DNA from: Salegentibacter holothuriorum
GTDB taxonomy: Bacteria; Bacteroidota; Bacteroidia; Flavobacteriales; Flavobacteriaceae
Direction of reading: 5' to 3'
Assembly (NCBI RefSeq): GCF_900168045.1
Contig: NZ_FUYY01000001.1
Span: forward strand, 558,001-622,000
DNA length: 64,000 nucleotides
The notes beneath the pieces are model-generated. The model saw only the letters and a program-made list of their open reading frames with translations, did no database searches and had not been told where the DNA came from. A program made the position numbers and the translations under genes. Within the stretch, counting starts at the first letter, position 1; each line of letters starts with the position of its first letter. Shown here in pieces: positions 35,835 through 45,488 of this stretch.

Positions 35835-37034
35835 ATGAAATTATTAAATTCTAAAACTAAAAATAACGTGCTGCAATCCATGGTTAATATTCTGGATAAA
35901 AGGCGCGAAGAAATAGTAGCCGCAAATAAAAAAGACCTTGATGCTTTCGGTAAAGGAGATCAGGCTATGTATGATAGATTGGTAGTAAACAATGCCAAGG
36001 TAGATGATATGATGCGCTCTGTAAAAGAAGTGATGGCGCAGGAAGATCCTGTAGGCCAGGTTATAGAGCATAGAAAATTAGATACCGGTCTAGATATCAC
36101 CAATAAAACCGCACCCTTCGGGACTATAATGATTATTTATGAATCTCGTCCAGATGTTACCATTGAAGCAGCGGTTCTTGCTTTTAAAGCAAATAACAAA
36201 ATCTATTTAAAAGGTGGTAAAGAAGCAAACCATTCCAATAAAATTCTTGAAGAATGCTGGCATGAAGCGCTTGCAGAAAACAATTTGGAGAAAGACTGGA
36301 TAGAGCTGTTACAAATGAACAGAACTGAAACCCAGGATTTCCTTAAAAATCCACCACAACATATTGACTTAGTAGTGCCAAGAGGTGGAGAAAAACTAAT
36401 TGCATTTGTTAAAGAGCATTCTACAGGAGCTGTATTGGTTAGCGGACGTGGGAATAACTTCCTGTATGTTTCTAAAAACGCCGATTTTGACACTGCCAGA
36501 AAAGTAATGCTGAATGCTAAAATCGATAAGATTTCAGGATGTAACGCGCTAGATAAAGTGTTGGTAGATAAAAATCTTCCAGACTTTGAAAAAAGAGTAA
36601 AAGAGCTTTACGATATGTTTACTGAGAATGAGGTACACATCCAGGTAGACGACGATATTGCCAAAATACTACCAAACGAAGAAAAAATACCTTCAGAAGA
36701 TACCTGGTATGAAGAATTTCTTGCAATGAGAATTGTTCTTGGTGCTATTGACGGTAATGACGCTGCTATAGATAAAATTAATAAGTATTCAGGTGGACAC
36801 TCTGCAGTAATTGTTACTAAAGATAAGGAAGAAGCTGCCAACTTTATGGAACAGGTAGATAGTGCAGCTGTATACCACAACGCCTCTACCCGATTTACTG
36901 ATGGCGGCCAAATGGGAGTTGGAGCAGAGCTCGCTATTAGTACCGATAAACTTCACCACCGTGGACCACTTGGTTTAAAACAATTGGTAACCAACAAATA
37001 TTATGTGCTGGGTGAAGGCCATATTAGAGAATAA
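35835..37034 (+). CDS. proA: Gamma-glutamyl phosphate reductase
   Basis: ProA reduces gamma-glutamyl phosphate to glutamate semialdehyde with NADPH. It is an aldehyde-dehydrogenase-fold protein of 399 residues from the ATG at 35835; a GTG at 35790 would add 15 residues of no family value. Seen are IIYESRPDVTIEAAVLAFKA, LKGGKEANHSN, VPRGGEKLIAF, the catalytic Cys in DKISGCNALDKVLV, and VYHNASTRFTDGGQMGVGAE. A strong terminator follows. Confidence 0.95.
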   Translation: MKLLNSKTKNNVLQSMVNILDKRREEIVAANKKDLDAFGKGDQAMYDRLVVNNAKVDDMMRSVKEVMAQEDPVGQVIEHRKLDTGLDITNKTAPFGTIMIIYESRPDVTIEAAVLAFKANNKIYLKGGKEANHSNKILEECWHEALAENNLEKDWIELLQMNRTETQDFLKNPPQHIDLVVPRGGEKLIAFVKEHSTGAVLVSGRGNNFLYVSKNADFDTARKVMLNAKIDKISGCNALDKVLVDKNLPDFEKRVKELYDMFTENEVHIQVDDDIAKILPNEEKIPSEDTWYEEFLAMRIVLGAIDGNDAAIDKINKYSGGHSAVIVTKDKEEAANFMEQVDSAAVYHNASTRFTDGGQMGVGAELAISTDKLHHRGPLGLKQLVTNKYYVLGEGHIRE

Positions 37035-37054
37035 TCTTTTTTCTATTTGAAAAC

Positions 37055-37085
37055 AAAAACCGCTGATAATCTCAGCGGTTTTTTT
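37055..37085 (+). terminator. Intrinsic terminator after proA
   Basis: AACCGCTGA and TCAGCGGTT form a perfect 9-bp stem around TAATC, followed by a run of seven Ts counting the last stem base; flanking A and T bases extend the stem. It ends the proC-proB-proA transcript 20 bases after the stop. Confidence 0.93.
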
Positions 37086-37106
37086 ATACCCTTTTCTAGA
37101 AGTAAA

Positions 37107-37160
37107 ACTTCACTGGGGCAGGCCTATGGAGCATTTGGAAAAAATATATTTTCGAATTCT
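37107..37160. repeat. Dispersed repeat family 1, degenerate copy E
   Basis: Sequence such as CACTGGGGCAGGCCTATGGA followed by GCATTTGGAAAAAATATATT and TTCGA aligns by eye with the left half of copy B (CGGGGCAAGCCCACGAGGCATT, given here only by its core). It is diverged. The rest of the gap up to 37339 is AT-rich with no other feature seen. Confidence 0.45.
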
Positions 37161-37339
37161 ATAATTATTTACTCAAGAGACAAACCTAGGAACATTAAAT
37201 CTCTATTATCGGGTAAATAACTAGTTTATTGAGTTTTAAACAATTTTAGTTTTCAATTTTCACAAAATTCATATTTCTACTTTATATAAATGTAACTTTT
37301 ACACACTTTTAGAGTCCTATAAAAAAGAAAAAATTATAC

Positions 37340-39205
37340 ATGAAAAAAGCAATTTATACGCTGGCCTTTATTGGCACACTTTACAGCTGTAAAACTACCC
37401 AAACACAAAAAGAAGATCAACCGGTAATTGCAAGCATAGACCTTGTAAATATTGACGAAGACAAAGTTTCTGTAAATATTGACCCAGATAGATTTACTAC
37501 TAAAAATACTACTTTTTATATCCCTAAAACCGTTCCCGGAACCTACTCTACAGATAACTACGGAAAATTTATTGAAAATTTTAAAGCTATAGCCTATGAT
37601 GGAAGCGAATTGGAATTTGAAAAATTAGACGATAATTCCTGGTTTGTTTCTAATGCAAAAGAATTAGATAAAGTAAGCTATCAGGTGAATGATACTTATG
37701 ATATTGAGGGCGAAGAAGGAGTGTTCTCTCCCTCGGGAACAAATATTGAAGCCGGTAAAAACTTTATGCTTAATCTTCACGGCTTTGTAGGTTATTTTGA
37801 AAACGAGAAAGAAGAAGCATACCGTTTACTGGTTAAAAGACCTCAAGGGCTAATTCCCGGAACCGCATTGAGCAAAACTGTAACGGCTTCAACCAGCATG
37901 GAATTTAAAGAAGATATTTATTCTTTAGACCGATATTTTGAAGTTATAGATAATCCAATCATGTACGCCAAACCGGACACCACAAGTTTTATGGTAGAAG
38001 GAATGGAAGTACTTATTAATGTTTATTCTCCCAATAAAAAATATACTTCTGAAAGTATAAAACCGGGAATTGAAGAAATGATAATCGCCCAAAAGAGATT
38101 TCTGGGTGAGGTAGATAATACCGGTAAATATGCCATTCTTTTATATTTATCAGATAGTGAGACGCAAGATGCACGCGGTTTTGGAGCTTTAGAGCACCAT
38201 ACTTCTACTGTTGTGGTACTTCCTGAGGCTATGCAGCCTGAGCAATTACAGAAAACAATGACCGATGTAGTTTCTCACGAGTTTTTCCACATATTAACTC
38301 CGCTAAATGTTCATTCAAAAGAAGTGCATTATTTTGATTATAATGATCCTAAAATGTCGCAACATTTATGGATGTATGAAGGCGTAACCGAATATTTCGC
38401 GAATCTATTTCAAATTAATCAGGAGCTTATAGAAAAGCAGGATTTTTATGATAGGATTTCAGAAAAAATAAAATCTGCACAACAGTTTGACGATACGATG
38501 CCATTTACAGAAATGAGTAAAAATATCCTTGAAGAACCCTATAAAAAAAGTTATTACAATGTTTACCAAAAAGGAGCTTTAATTGGGATGGCACTGGATA
38601 TTCGGTTAAGGGAATTAAGCGATGGTAAAATGGGCATTCTAGATCTTATGAAAGCGCTTAGCGATAAGTATGGGATGGACAAACCCTTTACCGATGATCA
38701 ATTATTTGAAGATATTATTGCATTAACTTATCCTGAAATTAGAACTTTTTTAGAAACGTATATAAGTGGATCTACCCCTATCCCTTACCGGGAATTTTTT
38801 GAAAAAGTAGGCCTTGAAGAATCTGAAATCCAGGTAAACACCGGCTATTTTATAAAAGGACAAACACCTTATATAGATGGAGATCCTGCCAGTAAAGAAT
38901 TATTTTTTAGAGAAAATATTGAATTCAATTCTTTTCTTAAAAAACTTGGCGTAAAGGGCGGTGACATAATAAAATCTGTAAACGAAGAAAAATATAATAT
39001 TCTAAATGTGTACAATTTAATTATGACTGCTGAATCCTGGAAAGAAGGAGAAAAAGTAAACTTTGTAGTAATGCGAGATGGTGAGAAGTTAGAGCTTAGC
39101 ACAACTGCATCCCAACCAACAGATAGCGAACTTACACTTACCGAAAAAGACCTGCCTGAAAGCAGTGAAGAAGTTAAACTTAGAAATGCTTGGTTAAAAG
39201 GTTAA
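37340..39205 (+). CDS. M61 family metallopeptidase lipoprotein with PDZ domain
   Basis: A 621-residue exported protease. The N-terminus is a lipoprotein signal (IGTLYSC, lipidated Cys at about residue 17). The zinc site is HEFFH near residue 313 with the third ligand Glu in MYEGVTEYFANLF about 30 residues later. An N-terminal beta domain and a C-terminal PDZ-like part (about 520-600, VKGGDIIKSVNEEKYNI) complete the M61 glycyl-aminopeptidase architecture. It probably digests small peptides at the cell surface or in the periplasm. A GC-rich terminator follows. Confidence 0.92.
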   Translation: MKKAIYTLAFIGTLYSCKTTQTQKEDQPVIASIDLVNIDEDKVSVNIDPDRFTTKNTTFYIPKTVPGTYSTDNYGKFIENFKAIAYDGSELEFEKLDDNSWFVSNAKELDKVSYQVNDTYDIEGEEGVFSPSGTNIEAGKNFMLNLHGFVGYFENEKEEAYRLLVKRPQGLIPGTALSKTVTASTSMEFKEDIYSLDRYFEVIDNPIMYAKPDTTSFMVEGMEVLINVYSPNKKYTSESIKPGIEEMIIAQKRFLGEVDNTGKYAILLYLSDSETQDARGFGALEHHTSTVVVLPEAMQPEQLQKTMTDVVSHEFFHILTPLNVHSKEVHYFDYNDPKMSQHLWMYEGVTEYFANLFQINQELIEKQDFYDRISEKIKSAQQFDDTMPFTEMSKNILEEPYKKSYYNVYQKGALIGMALDIRLRELSDGKMGILDLMKALSDKYGMDKPFTDDQLFEDIIALTYPEIRTFLETYISGSTPIPYREFFEKVGLEESEIQVNTGYFIKGQTPYIDGDPASKELFFRENIEFNSFLKKLGVKGGDIIKSVNEEKYNILNVYNLIMTAESWKEGEKVNFVVMRDGEKLELSTTASQPTDSELTLTEKDLPESSEEVKLRNAWLKG

Positions 39206-39240
39206 TAGATTTTAATTTAATCCCTCCAGAGGGTTTAATT

Positions 39241-39310
39241 CCCCGAGGCTTGCCTCAAAATTTCAAAAAGTTTTTTTCCAATTCATACCTCGTGGGCTTG
39301 CCCTGAGGTT
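39241..39310. repeat. Dispersed repeat family 1, copy C (inverted)
   Basis: Read on the minus strand this segment gives CCTCAGGGCAAGCCCACGAG, then AATTGGAAAAAAACTTTTTG, then GAGGCAAGCCTCGGGG, which follows copy B part by part. It lies between the M61 gene and its terminator. Confidence 0.7.
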
Positions 39311-39325
39311 TTTGATTTATTCTGG

Positions 39326-39351
39326 GCGGCGGGAATTCCCGCCGCTTTTTT
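39326..39351 (+). terminator. GC-rich intrinsic terminator after the M61 peptidase
   Basis: GCGGCGG and CCGCCGC flank GAATTC to make a perfect 20-bp palindrome followed by six Ts. It is one of the few GC-rich stretches in the window. It ends transcription from the M61 gene before the antiporter gene. Confidence 0.9.
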
Positions 39352-39412
39352 ATTTCCATAATCGGGTTATATCCTTTAAATTAGGGCGGCCAACCAACTT
39401 TAAAATTTATTT

Positions 39413-41422
39413 ATGGAAATACCTATTTTACAAGACATTGTAATTATTCTGGGACTATCAATATTGATTATTCTATTATTCCAAAAGATAAAAGTGCCTT
39501 CTATTTTGGGGTTTCTGTTGGCGGGAATAATTGCGGGGCCCCACGCTTTTAATCTTATTAGTTCTACACACGAAGTAGAATTACTTTCTGAGATAGGTAT
39601 TATTTTTCTGCTATTTGTTATAGGAATTGAGCTCTCTGTAAAAGAGCTCATCTCCATGAAAAATACCGTCTTAATTGGCGGCGGACTTCAAGTTGGAGGT
39701 ACTATTTTGTTTACTGCTATAATTGCCTATTTTCTTGGTTTACCATTAAATTCAGCTGTTTTCCTGGGTTTCCTATTCTCTTTAAGTAGTACGGCAATAG
39801 TTTTAAAGCTCATTCAGGAACGCGGAGAAATTACCGCTCCACACGGCAGGGTGGCACTTGGAATTCTTATTTTCCAGGACATCATTGTAGTCCCTATGAT
39901 GCTCCTAACCCCTATTTTAGCAGGCGATGGAGGAGATATTGTTAACACCGTGCTTCTTCTTATCGTTAAAATTGTAGGTGTTGGTGCAGTAATCTTTTTA
40001 TTAGCCCGGTATATTGTACCACGCATTTTTAGTATGGTAGTAAAAACAAAGAGTAAAGAACTTTTTATTCTAACCACAGTAGTTTTCTGTTTTGCTATTG
40101 CATGGCTAACTTCCTCTGTTGGATTATCCCTGGCATTGGGTGCTTTTTTCGCCGGACTTATTATTTCTGAATCTGAGTATAGCCACCAGGCTACTGTAAA
40201 TGTATTGCCATTTCGTGAAATCTTTATCAGTTTCTTTTTTATCTCGGTAGGTTCTCTTCTGAATCTTGAGTTTTTTATCCAAAACATTTTAGTAATTCTG
40301 GCTCTGGTTATTGGCGTTGTACTGCTAAAAATGCTAGTAGTAGGTGCGACCGTTCTATTACTAAAATATCCTCCCAGAACAATTTTTTTAAGCTTATTTA
40401 GTCTATTTCAGGTGGGGGAATTCTCTTTATTACTTTCTGGAGTAGGATTGGATAATAATATTATTCCTGATAGTATTTACCAGTACTTCCTGGCAATTTC
40501 TATTATCACTATGGGGCTAACGCCTTTTCTTATTGCTGCAGCACCAAAAATTACTTACGCTATTTTAAAGGCTAGAGTTCCTTCTTCCGTAAGACATAGA
40601 TTAGAAAGATTTAATAAGCAAAAAACAACTGCTGAGGAAAGTAGCACTGAACCAAAAAAACTAGAAGACCATCTTATCATTGTCGGCTATGGCATAAATG
40701 GTGAAAACATTGCCAAAGCAGCCAGAAATGCCGAAATTCCCTACGTTGTTTTAGATACCGACCCCATAACTTTTAAAAAAGCACAAAATAACGGCGAACC
40801 AGTTATTTTTGGAGATGCCACCAATTCGCTCATCCTAAAACACCTTCATGTACAGGAAGCCCGTGTGGTGGTTATTGCAATTTCAGACCCGGGAGCTACC
40901 AAAAAGATTATAAGTAATGTGCGATTATATACTAAAACAGCTTTTATAATTGTGAGAACGCGTTATGTGCGGGAAATTGAAGAAAACATTAAACTGGGAG
41001 CAGATGAAGTAATTCCTGAAGAGTTTGAAACTTCCATAGAAATATTTAACCGGGTTCTAAAAAAATACCTGGTGCCTTATAATGAAATAATGGACTTCAC
41101 AGCTAGTATACGCTCTTCAGATTATGAAATGTTAACTTCTGTAAAAGGAAGGCCACATAAACCTTCACTACAACATCTTCATATCCCAAATCGAGAAATT
41201 GTAACCTTAAGCGTTCAACAAAATAACAGGGATATTGTAGGTAAAAGTATTCAGAATTCAGGAATAGGGAAAAACTTTAGAGTTACCGTTCTAGCTATAA
41301 AAAGGGATACACAATACATCACTGAAGTTCTTCCTGATACCAAGATTAAGCAGGGAGATTTATTATATATTTTTGGTAATCCCATAAACATTAACAGACT
41401 AAACGAAAAACTTTCTTACTAG
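39413..41422 (+). CDS. CPA2 monovalent cation:proton antiporter with TrkA domains
   Basis: A 669-residue protein of the KefB/YbaL-like CPA2 group. About 12 hydrophobic spans fill residues 5-390, including GFLLAGIIAGPHAF and SLSSTAIVLKLIQERGE. A TrkA-N (RCK) domain follows at about 415-535 (HLIIVGYGINGENIAKAARN), and a TrkA-C domain at about 585-668 (LQHLHIPNREIVTLSV). It probably exchanges K+ or Na+ for protons under control of a nucleotide bound by the RCK domain. The ion cannot be told from sequence. Confidence 0.92.
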   Translation: MEIPILQDIVIILGLSILIILLFQKIKVPSILGFLLAGIIAGPHAFNLISSTHEVELLSEIGIIFLLFVIGIELSVKELISMKNTVLIGGGLQVGGTILFTAIIAYFLGLPLNSAVFLGFLFSLSSTAIVLKLIQERGEITAPHGRVALGILIFQDIIVVPMMLLTPILAGDGGDIVNTVLLLIVKIVGVGAVIFLLARYIVPRIFSMVVKTKSKELFILTTVVFCFAIAWLTSSVGLSLALGAFFAGLIISESEYSHQATVNVLPFREIFISFFFISVGSLLNLEFFIQNILVILALVIGVVLLKMLVVGATVLLLKYPPRTIFLSLFSLFQVGEFSLLLSGVGLDNNIIPDSIYQYFLAISIITMGLTPFLIAAAPKITYAILKARVPSSVRHRLERFNKQKTTAEESSTEPKKLEDHLIIVGYGINGENIAKAARNAEIPYVVLDTDPITFKKAQNNGEPVIFGDATNSLILKHLHVQEARVVVIAISDPGATKKIISNVRLYTKTAFIIVRTRYVREIEENIKLGADEVIPEEFETSIEIFNRVLKKYLVPYNEIMDFTASIRSSDYEMLTSVKGRPHKPSLQHLHIPNREIVTLSVQQNNRDIVGKSIQNSGIGKNFRVTVLAIKRDTQYITEVLPDTKIKQGDLLYIFGNPININRLNEKLSY

Positions 41423-41633
41423 AATAATCAAAGACAGAAATTGGGATTATTTAAACTGCCTAGTTTAATCCTGGAAAATTTAAAAATTAAGGTTTTCTAA
41501 GTTTAAGAACCAAAAGCCAACAAAAAGCTTTCTTAAATAATAGCAAAAAATAGCTGTATGTTATCAGACCTATTGGTGTTATAGTTTTAAATAAATATCT
41601 TTAAAATTAAATAACCTAACACCAATAAACCTT

Positions 41634-43298
41634 ATGTCTGTACTTCCCGATCATCTTTTGCGTTACCAGAAATTTATAGGCTTTATGCTAAAATACTGGA
41701 ACAGTGATTTGTTTACCAATACTGCTTCAAAAGCGATGGATGGGGACAAGGAAGAGCTTAAAGACACCTACGATCAAACTCCCGAAGAGCTAGTAGAAGA
41801 CTTAAAAAATATGGGGCCTACCTATATAAAAATGGGACAATTACTGTCTACCCGGCCAGACCTGCTTCCCGATGCTTATTTAAAAGCTTTGGCTACTTTG
41901 CAAGACGATGTACCCGCTATTCCTTACGATGAAGTTCACCATATTGTTGAGGAAGAAATTGGAACCAGAATTTCAAAAGCATTTGAAAGTTTTGAGAAAA
42001 AACCTCTGGCAAGTGCTTCTATTGGGCAGGTACATAAAGCTACTTTAAGATCTGGAAAACCGGTAGCGGTTAAAATCCAGAGACCGGGAATAAAAAAGCA
42101 GTTTCTATCAGATTTAGATACTTTAAAGGAGCTTGCCGAGCTTGCTGTTAAGCATAGCACCACCGCTCAAAAATATGCTTTTGATGATGTTTTAGCTGAG
42201 TTAAGGCGAATTTTATTGCAAGAGCTGGATTACCATAAGGAAGCACAAAACCTAATTAGCCTGGGTGAAAATTTAAAAGAATTCAAAGATCTAATGGTGC
42301 CACAACCAATTCTGGATTATTCCTCGGGTAAGGTGCTCACTATGGAATATATTGAAGGGCAAAAGATAACCTCAATTTCACCGCTTAAACAAATTGAAGT
42401 AGACTATTCACCCCTTGTTGATCAATTGGTGAACGCCTATTTAAAGCAGGTTATTAATGATGGATTTGTACATGCAGATCCACACCCGGGAAATATTCAG
42501 TTTACAAAAGACGATAAAATTGCACTTATAGATCTTGGAATGGTTGCCCGGTTTAGCCCTGCAATTAAACAATATATTTTAGAACTTTTATTGGCGCTAA
42601 GTAACAATAACGGAGAAGAGACGGCTCGCGTATTGCTAAGTATGAGCGAAGTAACAGAAAACGCAAATCTAAAACATTTTAAAAAAGCCATTAACGATAT
42701 TATTATGGCCAGTGAACATAGTACGGCAAAAGATATGCAAACCGGCCGCTTGCTAATTCAATTAAACCGACTCGCTGCTGAAAATGGAATTCATATCCCT
42801 GTGGAAGTAAACATTCTTGGTAAGATTCTTTTAAATATGGATCAAATTATAGCGGTATTAGATCCAGATTTTGATCTTAGGAATGCCATTAAAAGACATT
42901 CACATAAAATAATGCGCGATAAAATGTACGAAGAGTTAAAGCCTGAAAATTTCTTCTCTTCTGTATTGGCATCAAAGAAATTTATAGAATACTTACCCGA
43001 TAGATTAAATACCATTTCAAAGAATCTTTCTGAAAATGAATTTACCATTAAGGTAGATGCTTTTGACGAAAAACGAGTTACCGATGGTTTTCAAAAAGTT
43101 GCTAACCGCATCACCCTGGGTTTAATTATAGCCGCTATGATTATTGGTGCCGCTATGTTAATGCAGGTGCCCTCAGATTTTAGGATTTTAGGATATCCCG
43201 GGCTGGCCATGATATTTTTTCTTCTTGCAGCTATTGGCGGGATTATTCTAAGCTATATTATTGTTTTTAGGGACGATAATCTAAATAATAAAGATTAA
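41634..43298 (+). CDS. AarF/UbiB/ABC1 family kinase-like protein
   Basis: A 554-residue atypical kinase. The Ala-rich nucleotide loop with KPLASASIGQVHKATLRSG, the VAVKIQRPG lysine motif, the LLQELDYHKEAQN segment, the catalytic VHADPHPGNI and metal-binding LIDLGMVARFS are all present. Two hydrophobic spans at the C-terminus anchor it in the membrane. Relatives support ubiquinone synthesis; in menaquinone-using flavobacteria the role is less clear. A promoter-like TTGG-N19-TATCTTTA (41573-41603) lies upstream. Confidence 0.92.
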   Translation: MSVLPDHLLRYQKFIGFMLKYWNSDLFTNTASKAMDGDKEELKDTYDQTPEELVEDLKNMGPTYIKMGQLLSTRPDLLPDAYLKALATLQDDVPAIPYDEVHHIVEEEIGTRISKAFESFEKKPLASASIGQVHKATLRSGKPVAVKIQRPGIKKQFLSDLDTLKELAELAVKHSTTAQKYAFDDVLAELRRILLQELDYHKEAQNLISLGENLKEFKDLMVPQPILDYSSGKVLTMEYIEGQKITSISPLKQIEVDYSPLVDQLVNAYLKQVINDGFVHADPHPGNIQFTKDDKIALIDLGMVARFSPAIKQYILELLLALSNNNGEETARVLLSMSEVTENANLKHFKKAINDIIMASEHSTAKDMQTGRLLIQLNRLAAENGIHIPVEVNILGKILLNMDQIIAVLDPDFDLRNAIKRHSHKIMRDKMYEELKPENFFSSVLASKKFIEYLPDRLNTISKNLSENEFTIKVDAFDEKRVTDGFQKVANRITLGLIIAAMIIGAAMLMQVPSDFRILGYPGLAMIFFLLAAIGGIILSYIIVFRDDNLNNKD

Positions 43299-43356
43299 GC
43301 TATTTGGGGAATTGTGCATTTCAGTGTATATTTTCAGTTCTAAAAAATTAGACCAA

Positions 43357-44841
43357 ATGAAAAATATTCTTACCCCCCTATTTTTACTTGTTTTTATAGC
43401 AACAGCCTGGAGCCAGAAAGTTGAAATTCCTGTAGATACCACGGTTACGACCAAGCATTCGGTTAGTATTAATTCAAAAAATATAGACTATACGGCTACC
43501 ACGGGAATGCAACCGCTTTGGAATAGTGAGGGTGAGCCTATTGCCAGCCTTTTTTATACCTATTATAAAAGAAGCAATATAAAAGATATTAAAAATCGCC
43601 CACTTGTAATTTCATTTAATGGCGGGCCGGGATCGGCTTCGGTTTGGATGCATATTGCTTATACCGGCCCCAGAGTTTTAAAAATTGACGACGAAGGATT
43701 CCCTATTCAACCTTACGGAATTAAAGAAAACCCGCATTCTATTTTAGATGTTGCTGATATAGTTTATGTAAATCCCGTAAATACAGGTTTTTCCCGCCCT
43801 ATTCCTGATGAGGAGGGAAAAGTAAATAAAGCAAAATTCTTTGGCGTAGATGCAGATATTAAATATTTAGCCGAATGGTTAAATACTTTTGTAAACCGAA
43901 ATAACCGATGGTTATCACCTAAATATCTTATTGGCGAAAGCTATGGCACCACCCGTGTTTCAGGATTGGCTTTAGAACTCCAAAACAGTCAGTGGATGTA
44001 CCTTAACGGAGTGATTTTAGTTTCTCCTACCGAATTGGGAATTAAGCGAGATGGCCCTGTAGAAATCGCAAACAGACTGCCTTATTTTGCCGCAGCAGCC
44101 TGGTATCACGATGCTTTACCGGCAGAACTTCAGAATAAAGAATTAGAAGACCTGGTGGAAGAGGTGGAAGATTATACTATCAATGAGTTAACACCCGTAC
44201 TTGTAAAAGGAGGTTTTACCGAAACTACAAAAAAAGAAGCTGCAGCAGAAAAAATGGCCTATTATTCCGGAATTTCTAAGCAAGTAATTCTTCAAAATAA
44301 CCTTGATGTTGGTTTTCGCTATTTTTGGAAAGAATTAAAAAGAAAAGATGGTGTTACCGTGGGTAGACTGGATTCCAGGTATTTGGGAATAGATGCTAAA
44401 GAAGCCGGAGATTCCCCAGATTATAATGCTGAACTAACTTCCTGGTTGCATTCATTCACCCCGGCAATTAATCATTATTTACGTAACGATCTTAACTTTG
44501 AAACCGATCTTAAGTACTTTATGTTCGGGCCTGTACATCCCTGGGATCGCAGTGGGAACAACACCGGTGAAAACCTAAGACAGGCAATGGCCCAAAACCC
44601 AAACCTGGATGTACTGGTACAATCGGGGTATTTTGATGGAGCTACTACCTATTTTAACGCAAAATATACCATGTGGCAATTAGACCCAAGTGGAAAAATG
44701 AAAGACCGTTTAAGTTTTAAAGGTTATGAAAGCGGCCACATGATGTATTTGAGAGCCGAAGACCTTAAAAATGCCAATGAAGATATTCGGGAATTTATAG
44801 AAAACAGCCTCCCTGAAGAAGGTGCTCCTGCAAAGTATTAA
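43357..44841 (+). CDS. S10 family serine carboxypeptidase, secreted
   Basis: A 494-residue peptidase with an N-terminal signal peptide (NILTPLFLLVFIATAWSQ). The ATG at 43357 is preferred to one 45 bases earlier because it starts the signal peptide. The oxyanion motif NGGPGSASVWMH, the nucleophile in LIGESYGTTR, and the histidine in ESGHMMYL near the C-terminus are seen, with the catalytic Asp likely in the QSGYFDGAT block. It is a periplasmic or surface exopeptidase. Its last 22 coding bases plus the stop are copied 640 bases downstream. Confidence 0.92.
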   Translation: MKNILTPLFLLVFIATAWSQKVEIPVDTTVTTKHSVSINSKNIDYTATTGMQPLWNSEGEPIASLFYTYYKRSNIKDIKNRPLVISFNGGPGSASVWMHIAYTGPRVLKIDDEGFPIQPYGIKENPHSILDVADIVYVNPVNTGFSRPIPDEEGKVNKAKFFGVDADIKYLAEWLNTFVNRNNRWLSPKYLIGESYGTTRVSGLALELQNSQWMYLNGVILVSPTELGIKRDGPVEIANRLPYFAAAAWYHDALPAELQNKELEDLVEEVEDYTINELTPVLVKGGFTETTKKEAAAEKMAYYSGISKQVILQNNLDVGFRYFWKELKRKDGVTVGRLDSRYLGIDAKEAGDSPDYNAELTSWLHSFTPAINHYLRNDLNFETDLKYFMFGPVHPWDRSGNNTGENLRQAMAQNPNLDVLVQSGYFDGATTYFNAKYTMWQLDPSGKMKDRLSFKGYESGHMMYLRAEDLKNANEDIREFIENSLPEEGAPAKY

Positions 44842-44842
44842 T
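44817..44842. repeat. 26-bp direct repeat, left copy (end of S10 peptidase gene)
   Basis: The last codons and stop of the S10 gene, from AGAAGGTGCTCCTG to CAAAGTATTAAT, recur exactly at 45456-45481. The two copies bracket the small lipoprotein gene. The bases outside the repeat differ. Confidence 0.85.
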
Positions 44843-44904
44843 AATTCTCGCGCAACCTTTTTAAGGTATTTGCATCTAATAAGTAAAAACCTTGTAAACT
44901 TATT

Positions 44905-45402
44905 ATGAAAAGATTATTTTTTATTTTAAATGTTTTTCTTTTAGTATCCTGCTCTTCTGATGATGAAGTTAGGACTAACATAAAAGATATTGTGGGAGTT
45001 TGGGAAAAATCTAGCGATATATCCGCGGAAATTTATCTCGAACTTGAAAAGGGAAATTATGATTTTGTACTACAGTATAAATTTCTAGACGATTCTACTT
45101 TTGAAAGTTTCTCTTTTGTTAGAAATTCCGATACAGACAATATTATTGGCTATCGATCTCATTCTGAAGGTAGTTTTTTTATAAAAGGGAACCGAATGAA
45201 TTTAAATTATAATCAATACAACTCTGATATTGAGGCTTCACAACTTGTTGATAGTGCAGATTTAGTTTTAATTGACCAGGATGTGGATTGGAGCTTTAAT
45301 TTTTCAATAAATAACGATGAATTATTATTTGATTTTGATCCCTGTGGACCTTATGAAAATTGCATTGGAGAGTTAAATCTTAAACGGGTGAAAAAAAATT
45401 AA
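44905..45402 (+). CDS. Small predicted lipoprotein
   Basis: A 165-residue lipoprotein: signal sequence KRLFFILNVFLLVSC with the Cys at about residue 16 and the SSDDE tail. The mature part is acidic and beta-rich (DIVGVWEKSSDIS, FSINNDELLFDFD) with the GVWE motif of lipocalin-like lipoproteins. No named family is certain. It lies between two exact 26-bp direct repeats, one of which is the end of the peptidase gene. Confidence 0.75.
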   Translation: MKRLFFILNVFLLVSCSSDDEVRTNIKDIVGVWEKSSDISAEIYLELEKGNYDFVLQYKFLDDSTFESFSFVRNSDTDNIIGYRSHSEGSFFIKGNRMNLNYNQYNSDIEASQLVDSADLVLIDQDVDWSFNFSINNDELLFDFDPCGPYENCIGELNLKRVKKN

Positions 45403-45455
45403 TAAAAGAAAAAGCAATTTTTATTAAAACCCCATCATAGAACATCCTTGCCGGG

Positions 45456-45481
45456 AGAAGGTGCTCCTGCAAAGTATTAAT
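45456..45481. repeat. 26-bp direct repeat, right copy
   Basis: An exact second copy of the S10 gene's 3' end, but here not in any reading frame. It follows the lipoprotein gene by 53 bases and directly precedes the inverted-repeat element at 45489. Confidence 0.85.
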
Positions 45482-45488
45482 TTATAAA

